A stretch of 64,000 nucleotides of DNA, from NCBI RefSeq assembly GCF_016428755.1, contig NZ_JAELTI010000016.1, positions 1 through 64,000 of the forward strand. The letters run 5' to 3'. The position numbers were made by a program, and so were the translations under genes. Source of the stretch: Allobosea sp. ASV33. GTDB taxonomy: Bacteria; Pseudomonadota; Alphaproteobacteria; Rhizobiales; Beijerinckiaceae. Positions 9,333 through 18,181 of the stretch are shown here, one piece after another. A model generated the notes under the pieces. That model was not told where the DNA came from, ran no database searches, and saw only the letters and a program-made list of their open reading frames with translations. The first letter of the stretch is position 1. Each line of letters starts with the position of its first letter.

Positions 9333-10502
9333 TCAGCGCGGCCAGAGCACGGTGAAGGCGACGGGGTGGCGGATCAGCCCGGCGCGATGGCCGGCCGCGG
9401 CGCCGGAGCCGACGAAGATATCCATGCGGGCCGGGCCGAGAATGGCGGAGCCGGTATCCTGCGCGATCATCAGGCGCGCCAGATGCTCATCGCCGCCGAT
9501 GCCGTCGGGGATCGTCGTATCGATCCAGACAGGCAGGCCATAGGGCCAGGCCGTGCGATCGACCGCGATGCTGCGCAGGGGTGTCAGCGGCAGGCCGGCG
9601 CCGCCGATCGGGCCGCTTTCAGCCGGCAGGTCGTCGCGGCGGGCGAAGAAGACGAAGGATCTGTTCAGACGGATCAGGTCGCGCGCGAAGCCGGCATCGG
9701 CCTTCAGCCGGGCGATCAGCCGGTCCATGGTCATCTGCTCGGGCGGAATGGCCTCGCGCTGGCTGAGAACGCGGCCGAGCGAGGTATAGGGATGGCCGTT
9801 GCGGCCTGAATAGGTCAGTCGCGTCACCGAGCCGTCCGGCAGGCGGACACGGCCCGAGCCCTGCACCTGCAGCACGAAACGATCGACGGGATCGCGCAGC
9901 CAGAGGATTTCGAGCCCCTGGCCGTCGAGCGCGCCGGTCTCGATCGCGGTCCGGTCCGGGAAGGGCTCGAAACCCCTGCCGGTGCGGCGCGCGGCCGACA
10001 GCGTTTTGTCGAGGCCGGGCCAGTCATCCTCGGAGAAGCGCGTCACCAGATCCTTCGGCCGGTCGTAGAGCGGCGTCGGGAAGGCGTCGGAGCGGGTCAG
10101 CGAACCCTCGAACTCCGGCTCGAAATAGCCGGTGGTGAAGCCGGTCTCGCCGCCTTCCGGCCGGATACGCCAGAAGGAGAAGTTCTGCTCGAAGAAGGTT
10201 CGTGCCTGCTCGCTGCCAAAGGGTCCCGTGGTCGCCAGCGCCTTGGCCTTCTCGCAGACGGCGAGAAGGCGCTCAGGCACCGGTACGCCCTGGCGCAGCG
10301 GTGGATCCGCCATGCAGCCCCTGGCGAAGATGGAGAAAGCCTTTGCGTGGTCGTCCTGCACCCAGCCGGGAAGCTCGGCTGGCGACAGCGCCTCGGCGCG
10401 GGCTCCTTGGGGCAGCGGGGGCGGCGAGGCCATGGCGGTCACGGATGCAAGGCCCAGGGCAACGGAGAACGCCAGTGCGACACCGGCGCCGCCGCGCTTC
10501 AC
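9333..10502 (-). CDS. mltA: Membrane-bound lytic murein transglycosylase A
   Basis: A 389-residue murein hydrolase that cleaves glycan strands with formation of 1,6-anhydro-MurNAc. A signal peptide is visible (residues 1-25, ending VTAMA); I see no lipobox, unlike E. coli MltA, so it may be periplasmic. The MltA domain covers ~100-270 with GYFEPEFEGSLTRSDAFPTPLYDRP, and the 3D domain at the C-terminus has AQDTGSAILGPARMDIFVGSG, holding the catalytic Asp region. It starts with GTG and overlaps the Tim44 gene by four bases. Confidence 0.95.
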   Translation of the reverse strand: MKRGGAGVALAFSVALGLASVTAMASPPPLPQGARAEALSPAELPGWVQDDHAKAFSIFARGCMADPPLRQGVPVPERLLAVCEKAKALATTGPFGSEQARTFFEQNFSFWRIRPEGGETGFTTGYFEPEFEGSLTRSDAFPTPLYDRPKDLVTRFSEDDWPGLDKTLSAARRTGRGFEPFPDRTAIETGALDGQGLEILWLRDPVDRFVLQVQGSGRVRLPDGSVTRLTYSGRNGHPYTSLGRVLSQREAIPPEQMTMDRLIARLKADAGFARDLIRLNRSFVFFARRDDLPAESGPIGGAGLPLTPLRSIAVDRTAWPYGLPVWIDTTIPDGIGGDEHLARLMIAQDTGSAILGPARMDIFVGSGAAAGHRAGLIRHPVAFTVLWPR

Positions 10503-11224
10503 GCGGCGGATTCGGTGGCGACGAGCAGCCAGTTGGGATCGCGGCTGCCGAGCTGGCGCGAGAAGGTCCAGATGTCGTTGACCTCCGAGACCTGCTCGGC
10601 GCTGCCGTCGACGACTGCGCCTTGAGCGTCGCGGGTGACGCTGATGAGCTGCGAGACGAAGCCGATCGTGATCTGCGCGGTCTTGCCCTTGACGTCGACG
10701 GCGGCGAGGTCGGCCTTGTCGATCGAGACGAAATTGGATTCCGCCTTTTCGCCGCGCTTCTCCCGCTCGGTGATCGCCTGCTCGAAGCCGTCATAGACCT
10801 CCTTGGCAAGGAGGCCCTTCAGCATCTTGCGGTCGCCGCGCGCGAAGGCTGTGACGATTGCCTCATAGGCGGCCTTGGCGCCGCCGATGAATTCATGCGG
10901 ATCGAAGCTGGGCTCCTGGCGGATCACCGCCTCGATGCCGGCACTCACAGGCGAATCCGGGGCAGCCAGGTCCTTCCAGCGCTCGGCTGCCGGCGGCTCC
11001 GACGCGACGGGATCGTTGGCGGCGCCGGGCAGGCGGATGACGTTGTCGCGCTTTTCCGCGTTCTGCGGCTGGTCCGGCCGTATCGGCGGGGTCTCGCGGC
11101 GCGCGAAAGGATCCTTGGGCTGTTCATGCCCGGTCTTCTGGCCGAGCACGGAGCGAAGCTTCCAGGCTACGAAGACAGCGAGGACCAGGAAGACCAGAGT
11201 CTGCATGTCGAAGGAATTTTGCAT
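10499..11224 (-). CDS. Tim44/TimA-like membrane-associated protein, 241 aa
   Basis: An N-terminal membrane anchor (LVFLVLAVFVAWKL, ~9-22) is followed by LRSVLGQKTG, a linker rich in charged residues and Pro, and a Tim44-like domain (~90-240), the NTF2-like fold shared with mitochondrial import factor Tim44 and known in alphaproteobacteria as TimA. It is first in the operon with mltA, smr and xre. In rhizobia this gene sits near secB, as it does here (divergent, 247 bp away), which suggests envelope or protein-traffic duties; the exact role is not known. Confidence 0.9.
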   Translation of the reverse strand: MQNSFDMQTLVFLVLAVFVAWKLRSVLGQKTGHEQPKDPFARRETPPIRPDQPQNAEKRDNVIRLPGAANDPVASEPPAAERWKDLAAPDSPVSAGIEAVIRQEPSFDPHEFIGGAKAAYEAIVTAFARGDRKMLKGLLAKEVYDGFEQAITEREKRGEKAESNFVSIDKADLAAVDVKGKTAQITIGFVSQLISVTRDAQGAVVDGSAEQVSEVNDIWTFSRQLGSRDPNWLLVATESAA

Positions 11225-11471
11225 CGAAAGCTGACCCGCGGCTCCCCGTTATTGGCTTGGCCCTGGCGCATCGCTGCGCCGGGCGTTCACCAATCATATG
11301 GTGAGACTGGCTCGTAACATCCACCCCCCCGCTTGTGAAGGCGACTTCTTGTGCCGGCACGGCGTCCATGATAGCCGACGCGCGCGCCGCTCCATAGCAT
11401 GGAGCGCAGTCCCGCATGCCGGCGAAGGCACGGGATTTCCCGAGACAGCCTGCCAGAACAAGATGGGACCG

Positions 11472-11966
11472 ATGGCCAACGAACTTCCCAACGGCAACGG
11501 CGCCGATGCAGAACAGGCTCCGAGCCTGAACGCCCTGATCCAGTACACGAAGGATTTCTCCTTCGAGAACCCGAAGGCGCCGCGCTCGCTCGCCCAGCAG
11601 GAAGCCCAGCAGGGTCCGCAGATGTCGCTGCAGGTCAATGTCGGCTCGACCGCGCTCGGCGACGACGATTACGAGACCGTGCTGCGCCTCGAGGGCAAGG
11701 CCGAGATCAAGGGTGAGACGCTCTTCGCCTTCGATCTAAGCTATGCCGGCGTGTTCCGCCTGCAGAACATCCCGCAGGAACATGTTCATCCGGTGCTGGT
11801 GATCGACTGCGCCCGCCTGCTCTTCCCCTTCGCCCGGCAGATCATCGCCGAGGCCGTGCAGAACGGCGGCTTCCCGCCCTTCTACGTTCCGCCGATCGAC
11901 TTCGCCGCACTGTTCCAGCAGCGCCTGCAGGAGCTTCAGGGCCAGCAGGGCGCCGCGACCAACTGA
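11472..11966 (+). CDS. secB: Protein-export chaperone SecB
   Basis: A 164-residue cytosolic tetrameric chaperone that keeps preproteins unfolded and hands them to SecA. The core is typical: NALIQYTKDFSFENP, the conserved LRLEGKA strand, FDLSYAGVFRLQNI and LFPFARQIIAEAVQNGGFPPFYVPPIDFAALF at the C-terminus. The N-terminal 16 residues are an Asn/Gly-rich tail, as in other alphaproteobacteria. An ATG nine bases upstream (11463) is an alternative start. It is divergent from the Tim44-like gene and has its own terminator. Confidence 0.96.
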   Translation: MANELPNGNGADAEQAPSLNALIQYTKDFSFENPKAPRSLAQQEAQQGPQMSLQVNVGSTALGDDDYETVLRLEGKAEIKGETLFAFDLSYAGVFRLQNIPQEHVHPVLVIDCARLLFPFARQIIAEAVQNGGFPPFYVPPIDFAALFQQRLQELQGQQGAATN

Positions 11967-11995
11967 TCGGTCGACCCGCTCGGCAGAATTCCACG

Positions 11996-12020
11996 AAAGG
12001 GCCCTCACGGGCCCTTTTTT
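11996..12020 (+). terminator. Intrinsic terminator of secB
   Basis: A 9-bp stem AAAGGGCCC/GGGCCCTTT with a TCAC loop runs into six T residues, 30 bp after the secB stop codon. Confidence 0.93.
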
Positions 12021-12137
12021 CGTTTATTGCCGATGATTGTTGTCCTTGCAGAGCACGATCACCCTCTCCATCTGATGGGCGCATCGGCGGACGCCCCAGC
12101 AGGGACGCCCGCCTTTTCCGTATCCGATGGAGACCCG

Positions 12138-12872
12138 ATGGACCACCTGATGACGCTTGCCGCCGATCCCGCCGTTTGGGCCGCGCTCGGGGCACTGATC
12201 GCCATGGAGGTCGTGCTCGGCATCGACAATCTGATCTTCATCTCGATCCTGACCAACAAGCTGCCCGAGCATCAGCGCTCGAAGGGCCGCAAGATCGGAA
12301 TTGGCCTGGCGCTGGTGATGCGCCTCGGCCTGCTCGGCACCGTCGCCTTCATCGTCAAGCTCACCGCGCCGATCTTCACGCTGTTCGGCCAGGCCTTCTC
12401 CTGGCGCGACCTGATCCTGATCGCCGGCGGCCTCTTCCTGGTCTGGAAGGCGACGAAGGAGATCCATCACAAGGTCGATCCCGATCCGGAATCGGTGCTC
12501 GCCGAGGGCGGCACGCGCGCCGCGACCCTGGGCTTCGGCGCGGCGATCTTCCAGATCCTGATCCTCGACCTCGTGTTCTCGATTGATTCGATCATCACCG
12601 CCGTCGGCATGACCGAACATGTCCCGGTCATGGTCATCGCCGTCATCGTCGCGGTGCTGACGATGCTGCTCGCCGCCGATCCGCTGGCGCGCTTCATCGA
12701 CAAGAACCCGACGATCGTGATGCTGGCGCTGGGCTTCCTGCTGATGATCGGCGGCACGCTGATCGCGGAAGGCTTCGGCGTCCATGTGCCGAAGGGCTAT
12801 ATCTACGCCGCGATGGCCTTCGCGGCCCTGATCGAGGCGCTCAACATGCTGTCGCGCCGCCGGGCGCGATAG
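12138..12872 (+). CDS. TerC-family integral membrane protein, 244 aa
   Basis: A polytopic inner-membrane protein with about seven hydrophobic segments and the TerC hallmarks [21 protein letters not shown] near the N-terminus and [16 protein letters not shown] near residue 145; the paired acidic residues in these segments are linked to metal handling (Mn2+ export by TerC/Alx proteins in other bacteria). The start at 12138 is favoured by GGAGA upstream; an open frame from 12027 would add 37 residues that overlap the secB 3' region. A metal-dependent leader (yybP type) was not recognised. Confidence 0.9.
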   Translation: MDHLMTLAADPAVWAALGALIAMEVVLGIDNLIFISILTNKLPEHQRSKGRKIGIGLALVMRLGLLGTVAFIVKLTAPIFTLFGQAFSWRDLILIAGGLFLVWKATKEIHHKVDPDPESVLAEGGTRAATLGFGAAIFQILILDLVFSIDSIITAVGMTEHVPVMVIAVIVAVLTMLLAADPLARFIDKNPTIVMLALGFLLMIGGTLIAEGFGVHVPKGYIYAAMAFAALIEALNMLSRRRAR

Positions 12873-12892
12873 GCTCCGGGCCAATCGAACGC

Positions 12893-12990
12893 CGTCATGC
12901 TCGGACTTGACCCGAGCATCTCAAGACAGAAGGGCGCCCTTTCCGGCATGAGATTCTCGGGTCTGCGCTTCGCTCCGCCCGAGAATGACG
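12893..12990. repeat. Dispersed intergenic palindromic repeat, copy 4
   Basis: CGTCATGCTCGGACTTGACC on the left and GAGAATGACG on the right, with inner GAGATTCTCGGGTCTGCGC. It occupies the convergent terC/dnaQ junction. Confidence 0.7.
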
Positions 12991-12996
12991 CCAGGC

Positions 12997-13713
12997 CTAC
13001 TGCGCCGCGTCGTCGGTGATGCCGAGATAGCCCTTCCAGAGCGGCGCCTTGAGCGAGCGGAGAATGAAGGCCTCGTGCGCCTTCCGCGCCTCCTCGCTGA
13101 GGCGCGGTGCCAAGGGACGCTGGCGCTGCGGCTTCTCCACCGTCGCCATCGCAAGGCCGGGGCGGCCTGCCGCCGCGTCGACACCCAGGCCGAGCGAGGC
13201 CTGCTTGCCGCCGATCAGCTCGATATAGACCTCGGCCAGGATCTCGGAGTCGAGGAGCGCGCCGTGCTTGGTGCGGCGGCTGTTGTCGATGCCATAGCGC
13301 GAGCAGAGCGCATCGAGGCTGTTCGAGGCGCCGGGATGCTTGCGGCGCGCCATCGACAGCGTATCGACCACGAAACCCTGCTCGATCGGCGGCAGGCCGA
13401 GACGCTTGAACTCCATGTTGATGAAGCCGACGTCGAAGGCCGCGTTATGGATCACCAGCTTCGCGCCGGCGATGAAGTCCGCGAATTCGTCGGCGATCGC
13501 GGCGAAGACCGGCTTGTCCGAGAGGAATTCTTCCGAGAGACCGTGGACGTTGAACGCCTCGATCGGCATCGAGCGCTCGGGATTGATATAGACGTGGAAG
13601 GTGCGGCCGCTCGGGCAATGGTTGAGCAGTTCGACACAACCGATCTCGACGATGCGGTCGCCGTTATTGGCTTCGACGCCGGTGGTTTCGGTATCGAGAA
13701 CGATCTCGCGCAT
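12997..13713 (-). CDS. dnaQ: DNA polymerase III epsilon subunit (3'-5' proofreading exonuclease)
   Basis: A 238-residue DEDDh exonuclease that edits for the replicative polymerase. Exo I is VLDTETTG (Asp7, Glu9), Exo II lies in HNAAFDVGFIN, and Exo III is HGALLDSEILAEVY (~148-161). The C-terminal ~60 residues form the flexible tail that binds the alpha subunit. The start at 13713 matches family N-termini; an eight-residue longer form is possible. It is the last gene of the leftward ppsR-maf-aroE-coaE-dnaQ series, the order conserved in Rhizobiales next to the origin. Confidence 0.96.
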   Translation of the reverse strand: MREIVLDTETTGVEANNGDRIVEIGCVELLNHCPSGRTFHVYINPERSMPIEAFNVHGLSEEFLSDKPVFAAIADEFADFIAGAKLVIHNAAFDVGFINMEFKRLGLPPIEQGFVVDTLSMARRKHPGASNSLDALCSRYGIDNSRRTKHGALLDSEILAEVYIELIGGKQASLGLGVDAAAGRPGLAMATVEKPQRQRPLAPRLSEEARKAHEAFILRSLKAPLWKGYLGITDDAAQ

Positions 13714-13717
13714 CGCT

Positions 13718-14332
13718 TCAGGACCTCGCTTGCGCACCGCGCCCGGGACGGCCGGCGAGCGCCATCAGGATAGAGCCGACCTGCCGCTCGGCGGCCACGA
13801 GGCCGCGCGAGGTGTCCACAAGGAAATGGGCGCGGCGACGCTTCTCCGCATCCGGCATCTGCCGCGACAGGATGGCGTCCAGCTTTTCGGCGGTCATGCC
13901 GGGACGAGCGAGAACGCGCTCCCGCTGGACTTCGGCCGGTGCCGTCACGACCAGGACGGCATCGCAGCGCGCCTCGCCCCCGGTTTCGAGCAGGAGCGGC
14001 ACATCGATGATGGCAAGCTCGGCTCCTTTCTTCCGGCAGCGGGCGAGGAAGGCCTCCTCCTCCTCGCGCACCAGCGGATGGATGATCGCTTCGAGCCGGC
14101 GCAGCGCTTCAGGCTTGCCGAGTACGGCGGCGCCCAGCTTTACGCGATCGACCGCGCCATCGATCACCGTGCCGGGGAATGCGGCTTCGATCGGTGCTGC
14201 CGCCCGGCCGCGATGCAGGCGATGCACGGCCGCGTCGGCATCATGAAGCGGCACGCCGCGCTGCACGAAGAGCTGCGCGGTCGTCGACTTCCCCATTCCG
14301 ATCGAGCCCGTCAGGCCCAGCACGAAAGTCAT
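13718..14332 (-). CDS. coaE: Dephospho-CoA kinase
   Basis: A 204-residue P-loop kinase that phosphorylates the 3'-OH of dephospho-CoA in the last step of CoA synthesis. Walker A is GSIGMGKST (9-17); DADAAVHRL (~34-42) is the family-conserved substrate Asp region; [12 protein letters not shown] and the lid segment follow, with [20 protein letters not shown] near the middle. It lies 4 bp before dnaQ and 15 bp after aroE in the same operon. Confidence 0.96.
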   Translation of the reverse strand: MTFVLGLTGSIGMGKSTTAQLFVQRGVPLHDADAAVHRLHRGRAAAPIEAAFPGTVIDGAVDRVKLGAAVLGKPEALRRLEAIIHPLVREEEEAFLARCRKKGAELAIIDVPLLLETGGEARCDAVLVVTAPAEVQRERVLARPGMTAEKLDAILSRQMPDAEKRRRAHFLVDTSRGLVAAERQVGSILMALAGRPGRGAQARS

Positions 14333-14347
14333 GGCGGCTCCGGCGAA

Positions 14348-15181
14348 TCAGGACTTCAGGATATCGGCTTCGATGAGCGCGCGAAGCGCCGGCGTCACCT
14401 GCGGCGTCACGCCGAACCAGCGGGCGAAGCCGGGCACCGCCTGGTGCAGGAGCATGCCGAGCCCGTCGACGGGGACACCGCCGCGCTGTTCGGCCTCCGC
14501 CAGCAGTGCCGTCTTCAAGGGCACATAGACGATGTCATCGACGATGGTGCCTGGTCGCAGAGCGGTGAGATCGATGTCCAGTGGCGGCTTGGCGTGCATG
14601 CCGAGCGCCGTCGTGTTGACGATGAGATCGGCCACTCCGACGAGATCGCCCCGCCTCGCCCAATCCCCTGCTTCCAATGGATGGCCAAGTGAGGCGACGA
14701 GTTCGGTCGCCCGTTCCGGGCTGCGGTTGACCACGAGGATGCGGGCAACGCCTCTCGCCTTCAGGCCGTAGCAGATGCCGCGGGCTGCGCCGCCGGCGCC
14801 CAGGACGAGGGCCGTGTCGACCTTGCCCTGCCAGCCCGGCACGCTGGCATCGAGATGAGCGAGGAAGCCCGGCACGTCGCTGTTATCCGCGATGATCCGG
14901 TCGTTCTCACGCCAAAGCGTATTGACCGCGCCGACCGCGCGGCCGGCAGCGCTGACCTCGTCGACCAAGGCCATGACCGCTTCCTTGTGCGGCACCGTGA
15001 CATTGCCGCCGGCGAATTCGCCGGCACGCAAACGGGCGATGAAAGCCGGAAGATCGGCTGGGGCGACATCGATCCGCTCATAGGCGCCGGGAAGCCGATG
15101 TTCGCGCAGCCATTCGCCATGGATCAGCGGCGAGCGCGAATGCGCGATGGGATGTCCGATGACGAAGCAGCGAGGCGCCAT
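14348..15181 (-). CDS. aroE: Shikimate dehydrogenase
   Basis: A 277-residue NADPH-dependent enzyme that reduces 3-dehydroshikimate in aromatic amino acid synthesis. The substrate-binding SRSPLIHG is at 15-22, the catalytic Lys lies in VTVPHKEAV (~58-66), NSDVPGF (~89) is the variant of the usual NTD loop and GAGGAARGICYGL (~128) binds the dinucleotide. The ATG at 15181 is used; a TTG start at 15208 would overlap maf by 16 bases. Confidence 0.96.
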   Translation of the reverse strand: MAPRCFVIGHPIAHSRSPLIHGEWLREHRLPGAYERIDVAPADLPAFIARLRAGEFAGGNVTVPHKEAVMALVDEVSAAGRAVGAVNTLWRENDRIIADNSDVPGFLAHLDASVPGWQGKVDTALVLGAGGAARGICYGLKARGVARILVVNRSPERATELVASLGHPLEAGDWARRGDLVGVADLIVNTTALGMHAKPPLDIDLTALRPGTIVDDIVYVPLKTALLAEAEQRGGVPVDGLGMLLHQAVPGFARWFGVTPQVTPALRALIEADILKS

Positions 15182-15192
15182 AAGGGAATCCG

Positions 15193-15819
15193 TTAGCGGG
15201 CGAGGCAATCGAGATCGCGCAACGCGGCGAGCACTGCGAGCAGCGGCAAGCCGAGAATGGTGAAATGGTCGCCCTCGGCCTTGTCGAAAAGCTGAGCCCC
15301 CGGCCCTTCCAGTTGATAGCCGCCGACGCTGGTCAGGGCAGCCGAACCGGCGACCGCGAGATAGCGCGCGATGAAATCGGCCTGGAGCGGGCGCATGGTC
15401 AGGCGCGCGGCCTCTAGCCCCTCAGCCAGTGGTGCACCGTCGCGGGCGATGACGAAGGCGGAATGGAGCTCATGGGTCCGGCCGGCCAGCGATGCGATCT
15501 GCCGTTCCGCTGCGGCGAGATCGGCGGGTTTGTGAAAAGCGGCGCCACCACAGGTCAGGGTCTGATCGGCCGCGAGGACGACACGGCCCGGATGATCGTG
15601 GGAGACGGCGAGCGCCTTGGCACAGGCCAGTGCGGCCGCGACCTGATCGGCGGGAACGCCGCGATCGACCAGCGGCTTCTCGACCGCGCGTTCGTCGATC
15701 TCCGGCTTCACGACCTCGACGGGAACGCCCGCGGACAGGAGCATGTCGCGCCGGGTCGCGCTGCCGGAGGCAAGGATCAGCGGCTGTGGGTCAAGCCAGA
15801 GGCCGGATAAGGGGCTCAT
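15193..15819 (-). CDS. maf: Maf-family nucleotide pyrophosphatase
   Basis: A 208-residue house-cleaning NTP pyrophosphatase that hydrolyses non-canonical or dTTP/UTP-type nucleotides. The N-terminal [19 protein letters not shown] and the following E-I-D-E-R segment are the nucleotide-binding loop and the acidic catalytic cluster; AADQTL (~85) holds the conserved Asp. [28 protein letters not shown] is the C-terminal Maf signature. Subclass was not assigned. The gene overlaps ppsR by four bases. Confidence 0.93.
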   Translation of the reverse strand: MSPLSGLWLDPQPLILASGSATRRDMLLSAGVPVEVVKPEIDERAVEKPLVDRGVPADQVAAALACAKALAVSHDHPGRVVLAADQTLTCGGAAFHKPADLAAAERQIASLAGRTHELHSAFVIARDGAPLAEGLEAARLTMRPLQADFIARYLAVAGSAALTSVGGYQLEGPGAQLFDKAEGDHFTILGLPLLAVLAALRDLDCLAR

Positions 15820-16646
15820 GTCGCGATGAACTTCATGCGGTGGTCGCGTAGCAGATCGACGATCGAGGCGGCCGTCTCCTCGATCGAACGACGGGTCACA
15901 TCGATCACCGGCCAGCCCTTGCGGGCGCAGAGACGGCGCGATTGCGTGACCTCGTCGGCGACCGCGGTCGGATCAACATAGGAGGTGTCATCGTCTGCAC
16001 GCAGCGACAGCAACCGGTTCTGGCGGATCTGGACGATGCGGTCGGCACTCGCGATGAGGCCGACAATCAACGGCTTCTTGGCGCTTTCCAGTTCCGGCGG
16101 CAGCGGAATGTTCGGCACCAGCGGGATGTTGGCGGTCTTGATGCCGCGATTGGCGAGATAGATGCTCGTCGGCGTCTTCGAGGTCCGGCTGATGCCGACC
16201 AGGATGACGTCGGCATTGTCGAGATCGCCGCCCATCTGCCCGTCATCATGCAGCAGCGTGTAGTTCATCGCGTCGATGCGGCGGAAATATTCGGTGTTGA
16301 GCACGTGCTGCGCGCCGGGCTTCGTGGTCTGGGCCTGGCCGAGATAGGACTGGAACAGCGACAGCACGGGCTGCAGGACCGAGAGGCAGGGGCAGCCGAG
16401 CTCGCGACAGAAGCTTTCGAGCTTCTCCTGCCATTCCGGCTCGACCAGCGTGTAGAGCACGACGCCGGGCGAAGCCTCGATCTCGGCGAGGACGCGGGCG
16501 AGCTGCGCCTCCGAGCGAACCAGCGGATAGACATGCTCGATCGCCGAGACGCTTTCATATTGCGCGGCCGCGGCCCGGCTGACCGCTATCAGCGTCTCGC
16601 CGGTCGCATCCGAGACCAGATGCAGATGGAAATAATTGCGGACCAC
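15816..16646 (-). CDS. ppsR: PPDK/PEP-synthase regulatory bifunctional kinase-pyrophosphorylase (DUF299)
   Basis: A 276-residue protein that in characterised relatives uses ADP to inactivate, and phosphate to reactivate, pyruvate phosphate dikinase or PEP synthase. The P-loop-like segment [17 protein letters not shown] lies at ~150-166, followed by [14 protein letters not shown] and the C-terminal [26 protein letters not shown]. The GTG at 16646 with GGGGGA upstream gives the canonical N-terminus ([11 protein letters not shown]); a longer frame from an ATG at 16814 is rejected. It starts the leftward operon and borders the presumed origin, as DUF299 does in Caulobacter and Rickettsia. Confidence 0.95.
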   Translation of the reverse strand: MVRNYFHLHLVSDATGETLIAVSRAAAAQYESVSAIEHVYPLVRSEAQLARVLAEIEASPGVVLYTLVEPEWQEKLESFCRELGCPCLSVLQPVLSLFQSYLGQAQTTKPGAQHVLNTEYFRRIDAMNYTLLHDDGQMGGDLDNADVILVGISRTSKTPTSIYLANRGIKTANIPLVPNIPLPPELESAKKPLIVGLIASADRIVQIRQNRLLSLRADDDTSYVDPTAVADEVTQSRRLCARKGWPVIDVTRRSIEETAASIVDLLRDHRMKFIAT

Positions 16647-16805
16647 GGCATCCCCCGGCCAGAAGCGTCCTCTTCCTCTAGCGCGCTTTGAGCCGGACCG
16701 GAATCGCCTCGAGGCGAATTGATGCCGGCTCGGCTTTTCGGGCTCCACGAGGCCGAACCGCCGGATGGTTCGGGAATGCGCATTATCCCGGGGCATGGGG
16801 AGCGA

Positions 16806-16814
16806 TGTGGACAA
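16806..16814 (-). promoter_or_regulatory. DnaA-box-like site (one mismatch)
   Basis: TGTGGACAA, the reverse complement of TTGTCCACA, differs by one base from the consensus TTATCCACA. A partial TTATCC box lies nearby at 16783-16788. Confidence 0.55.
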
Positions 16815-16900
16815 CTGGTCAGAAAACGGACGGCGGGCGGCGGCTCTGTATAACCCGCCCGGACCATCAACAGGCCGCCGGCTGTGAATGGTAAAGAAAG

Positions 16901-16916
16901 TGTTTCACGTGAATCA
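16901..16916. promoter_or_regulatory. parS: parS site (15 of 16 bases)
   Basis: TGTTTCACGTGAATCA matches the ParB-binding palindrome TGTTTCACGTGAAACA at 15 of 16 positions. It lies in the candidate origin and is 7.1 kb from the perfect copy in rsmG. Confidence 0.85.
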
Positions 16917-16954
16917 TTTCGGAAGCCGGCCGGGTGACCGCCGATTCCAATTCG

Positions 16955-16970
16955 TTAATAAAGCCTTAAC
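16955..16970. promoter_or_regulatory. CtrA-type binding site in the origin
   Basis: TTAATAAAGCCTTAAC fits TTAA-N7-TTAAC exactly. In Caulobacter CtrA occupies such sites in the origin to repress initiation. CtrA itself is not in the window. Confidence 0.65.
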
Positions 16971-17016
16971 AGCCGGGCAAGGCTCCTCCGGACCCGCGAC
17001 TCGCTGTCCCAGTGGC

Positions 17017-17036
17017 TGTGGACTGGTTGTGGACGG
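17017..17036 (-). promoter_or_regulatory. Pair of weak DnaA-box-like sequences 11 bp apart
   Basis: TGTGGACTG (17017-17025) and TGTGGACGG (17028-17036) share TGTGGAC and are spaced one helical turn apart. Each lacks the final AA of a strong box, like the weak boxes of Caulobacter. Confidence 0.45.
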
Positions 17037-17117
17037 AATTGCGGCGGGCTATCTCCCTGCCTCCAAGAGTCAAAACAAAAGATTCTCTCTAGGAATCTTA
17101 ATTGATGAGAGAGCGGG

Positions 17118-18170
17118 ATGGATGGCCCGTCAGGCATGACGAGAACCGAGACCCCTGCCCTGATCCGTGTGCTTGGCGGCGAAGCCCTTCCGACGCCTCC
17201 AATCTGGCTGATGCGACAGGCCGGGCGTTATCTCCCCGAATATCGCGAGCTCAGAGCCAAGGCCGGCAGCTTCCTGGCGCTCTGCTACAATCCCGAATGG
17301 GCCGCCGAGGTGACCCTCCAGCCGATCCGGCGCTTCGGCTTCGATGCTGCGATCCTGTTCTCAGATATCCTGGTCGCGCCGCAGGCGCTGGGCCAGAAGC
17401 TCTGGTTTGCCGAAGGCGAGGGTCCGCGGCTGGAGCCGGTGGCCGATGCGGCCCGCCTGGCGGAGATCGATCGCGAGGCGGACCAGAGCCGGCTCGATCC
17501 GATCCTGGAGACGGTGCGCCGGGTTCGCGCTGCCCTGCCCTCCGGGACCGGGTTCATCGGCTTCTGTGGCGCGCCCTGGACCGTGGCGACCTATATGGTC
17601 GCCGGCCGCGGCACGCCAGACCAGGCACCGGCCAAGGAGCTGTTTGCTCGCGATCCCGCGCTGTTCCAGGCGATCATCGATCGGCTGGTCGATTCATCGA
17701 TCGCCTATCTGAATGCGCAGATCGCCGCCGGCGTCGATGCCGTGCAGATCTTCGACAGCTGGGCGGGTTCGCTCGGGCCGGAGGATTTCAGGCGCTGGTG
17801 CATCCTGCCGACGCGGCGGATCGTCGAGGGCGTGCGCGCGGTGCATCCGCGGGCGCGGATCATCGGCTTTCCGCGCGGGGCCGGGCGGCTGATCCCTGAG
17901 TATATCGCGGGCACGGGCGTCGATGCGGTCGGGCTCGAAACCGATATCGATCGTGACTTTGCCCGGCATGCGATCCAGTCCAAGGTGCCCGTGCAGGGTC
18001 ATCTCGATCCGCTGGTGCTGCGTGCCGGCGGCGACGCGCTGGAGCGGGAGGCCGATGCCATCCTGACGGCTTTCGGAGGCCGGCCCTTCATCTTCAATCT
18101 CGGCCACGGCATCCTGCCGGACACGCCGATCGCGCATGTCGAGCGCTTGCTGAAACGGGTACGGGGCTGA
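17118..18170 (+). CDS. hemE: Uroporphyrinogen decarboxylase
   Basis: A 350-residue cofactor-free enzyme that removes four acetate carboxyls from uroporphyrinogen III in heme synthesis. The active-site motif [12 protein letters not shown] starts at residue 32, with Arg33 and Arg37 that bind substrate carboxylates; [12 protein letters not shown] carries the conserved Asp, and [21 protein letters not shown] and FDSWAG follow. Usual length. The ATG at 17118 has AGAGCGGG upstream; 17136 is an alternative. It is first in the rightward hemE-hemJ-rho series. Confidence 0.97.
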   Translation: MDGPSGMTRTETPALIRVLGGEALPTPPIWLMRQAGRYLPEYRELRAKAGSFLALCYNPEWAAEVTLQPIRRFGFDAAILFSDILVAPQALGQKLWFAEGEGPRLEPVADAARLAEIDREADQSRLDPILETVRRVRAALPSGTGFIGFCGAPWTVATYMVAGRGTPDQAPAKELFARDPALFQAIIDRLVDSSIAYLNAQIAAGVDAVQIFDSWAGSLGPEDFRRWCILPTRRIVEGVRAVHPRARIIGFPRGAGRLIPEYIAGTGVDAVGLETDIDRDFARHAIQSKVPVQGHLDPLVLRAGGDALEREADAILTAFGGRPFIFNLGHGILPDTPIAHVERLLKRVRG

Positions 18171-18181
18171 GGGCTCAGGCA

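Larger units (their letters stand above)
16647..17117. other. Candidate chromosomal replication origin (oriC), 471 bp non-coding
   Basis: The gap separates the DUF299/PPDK regulator gene (leftward) from hemE (rightward). In Caulobacter and Rickettsia the characterised origin lies at this junction. It carries a near-perfect parS (16901-16916), an exact TTAA-N7-TTAAC site (16955-16970), several near DnaA boxes and AT-rich tracts (16947-16970, 17071-17104). Genes on both sides run away from it. No ORF here resembles a protein. Function is inferred from position and motifs. Confidence 0.72.

Noticed and set aside
12027-12137. Longer start for terC
   Set aside because: The added 37 residues start right after the secB terminator and have no family match; the start at 12138 has a good ribosome site.
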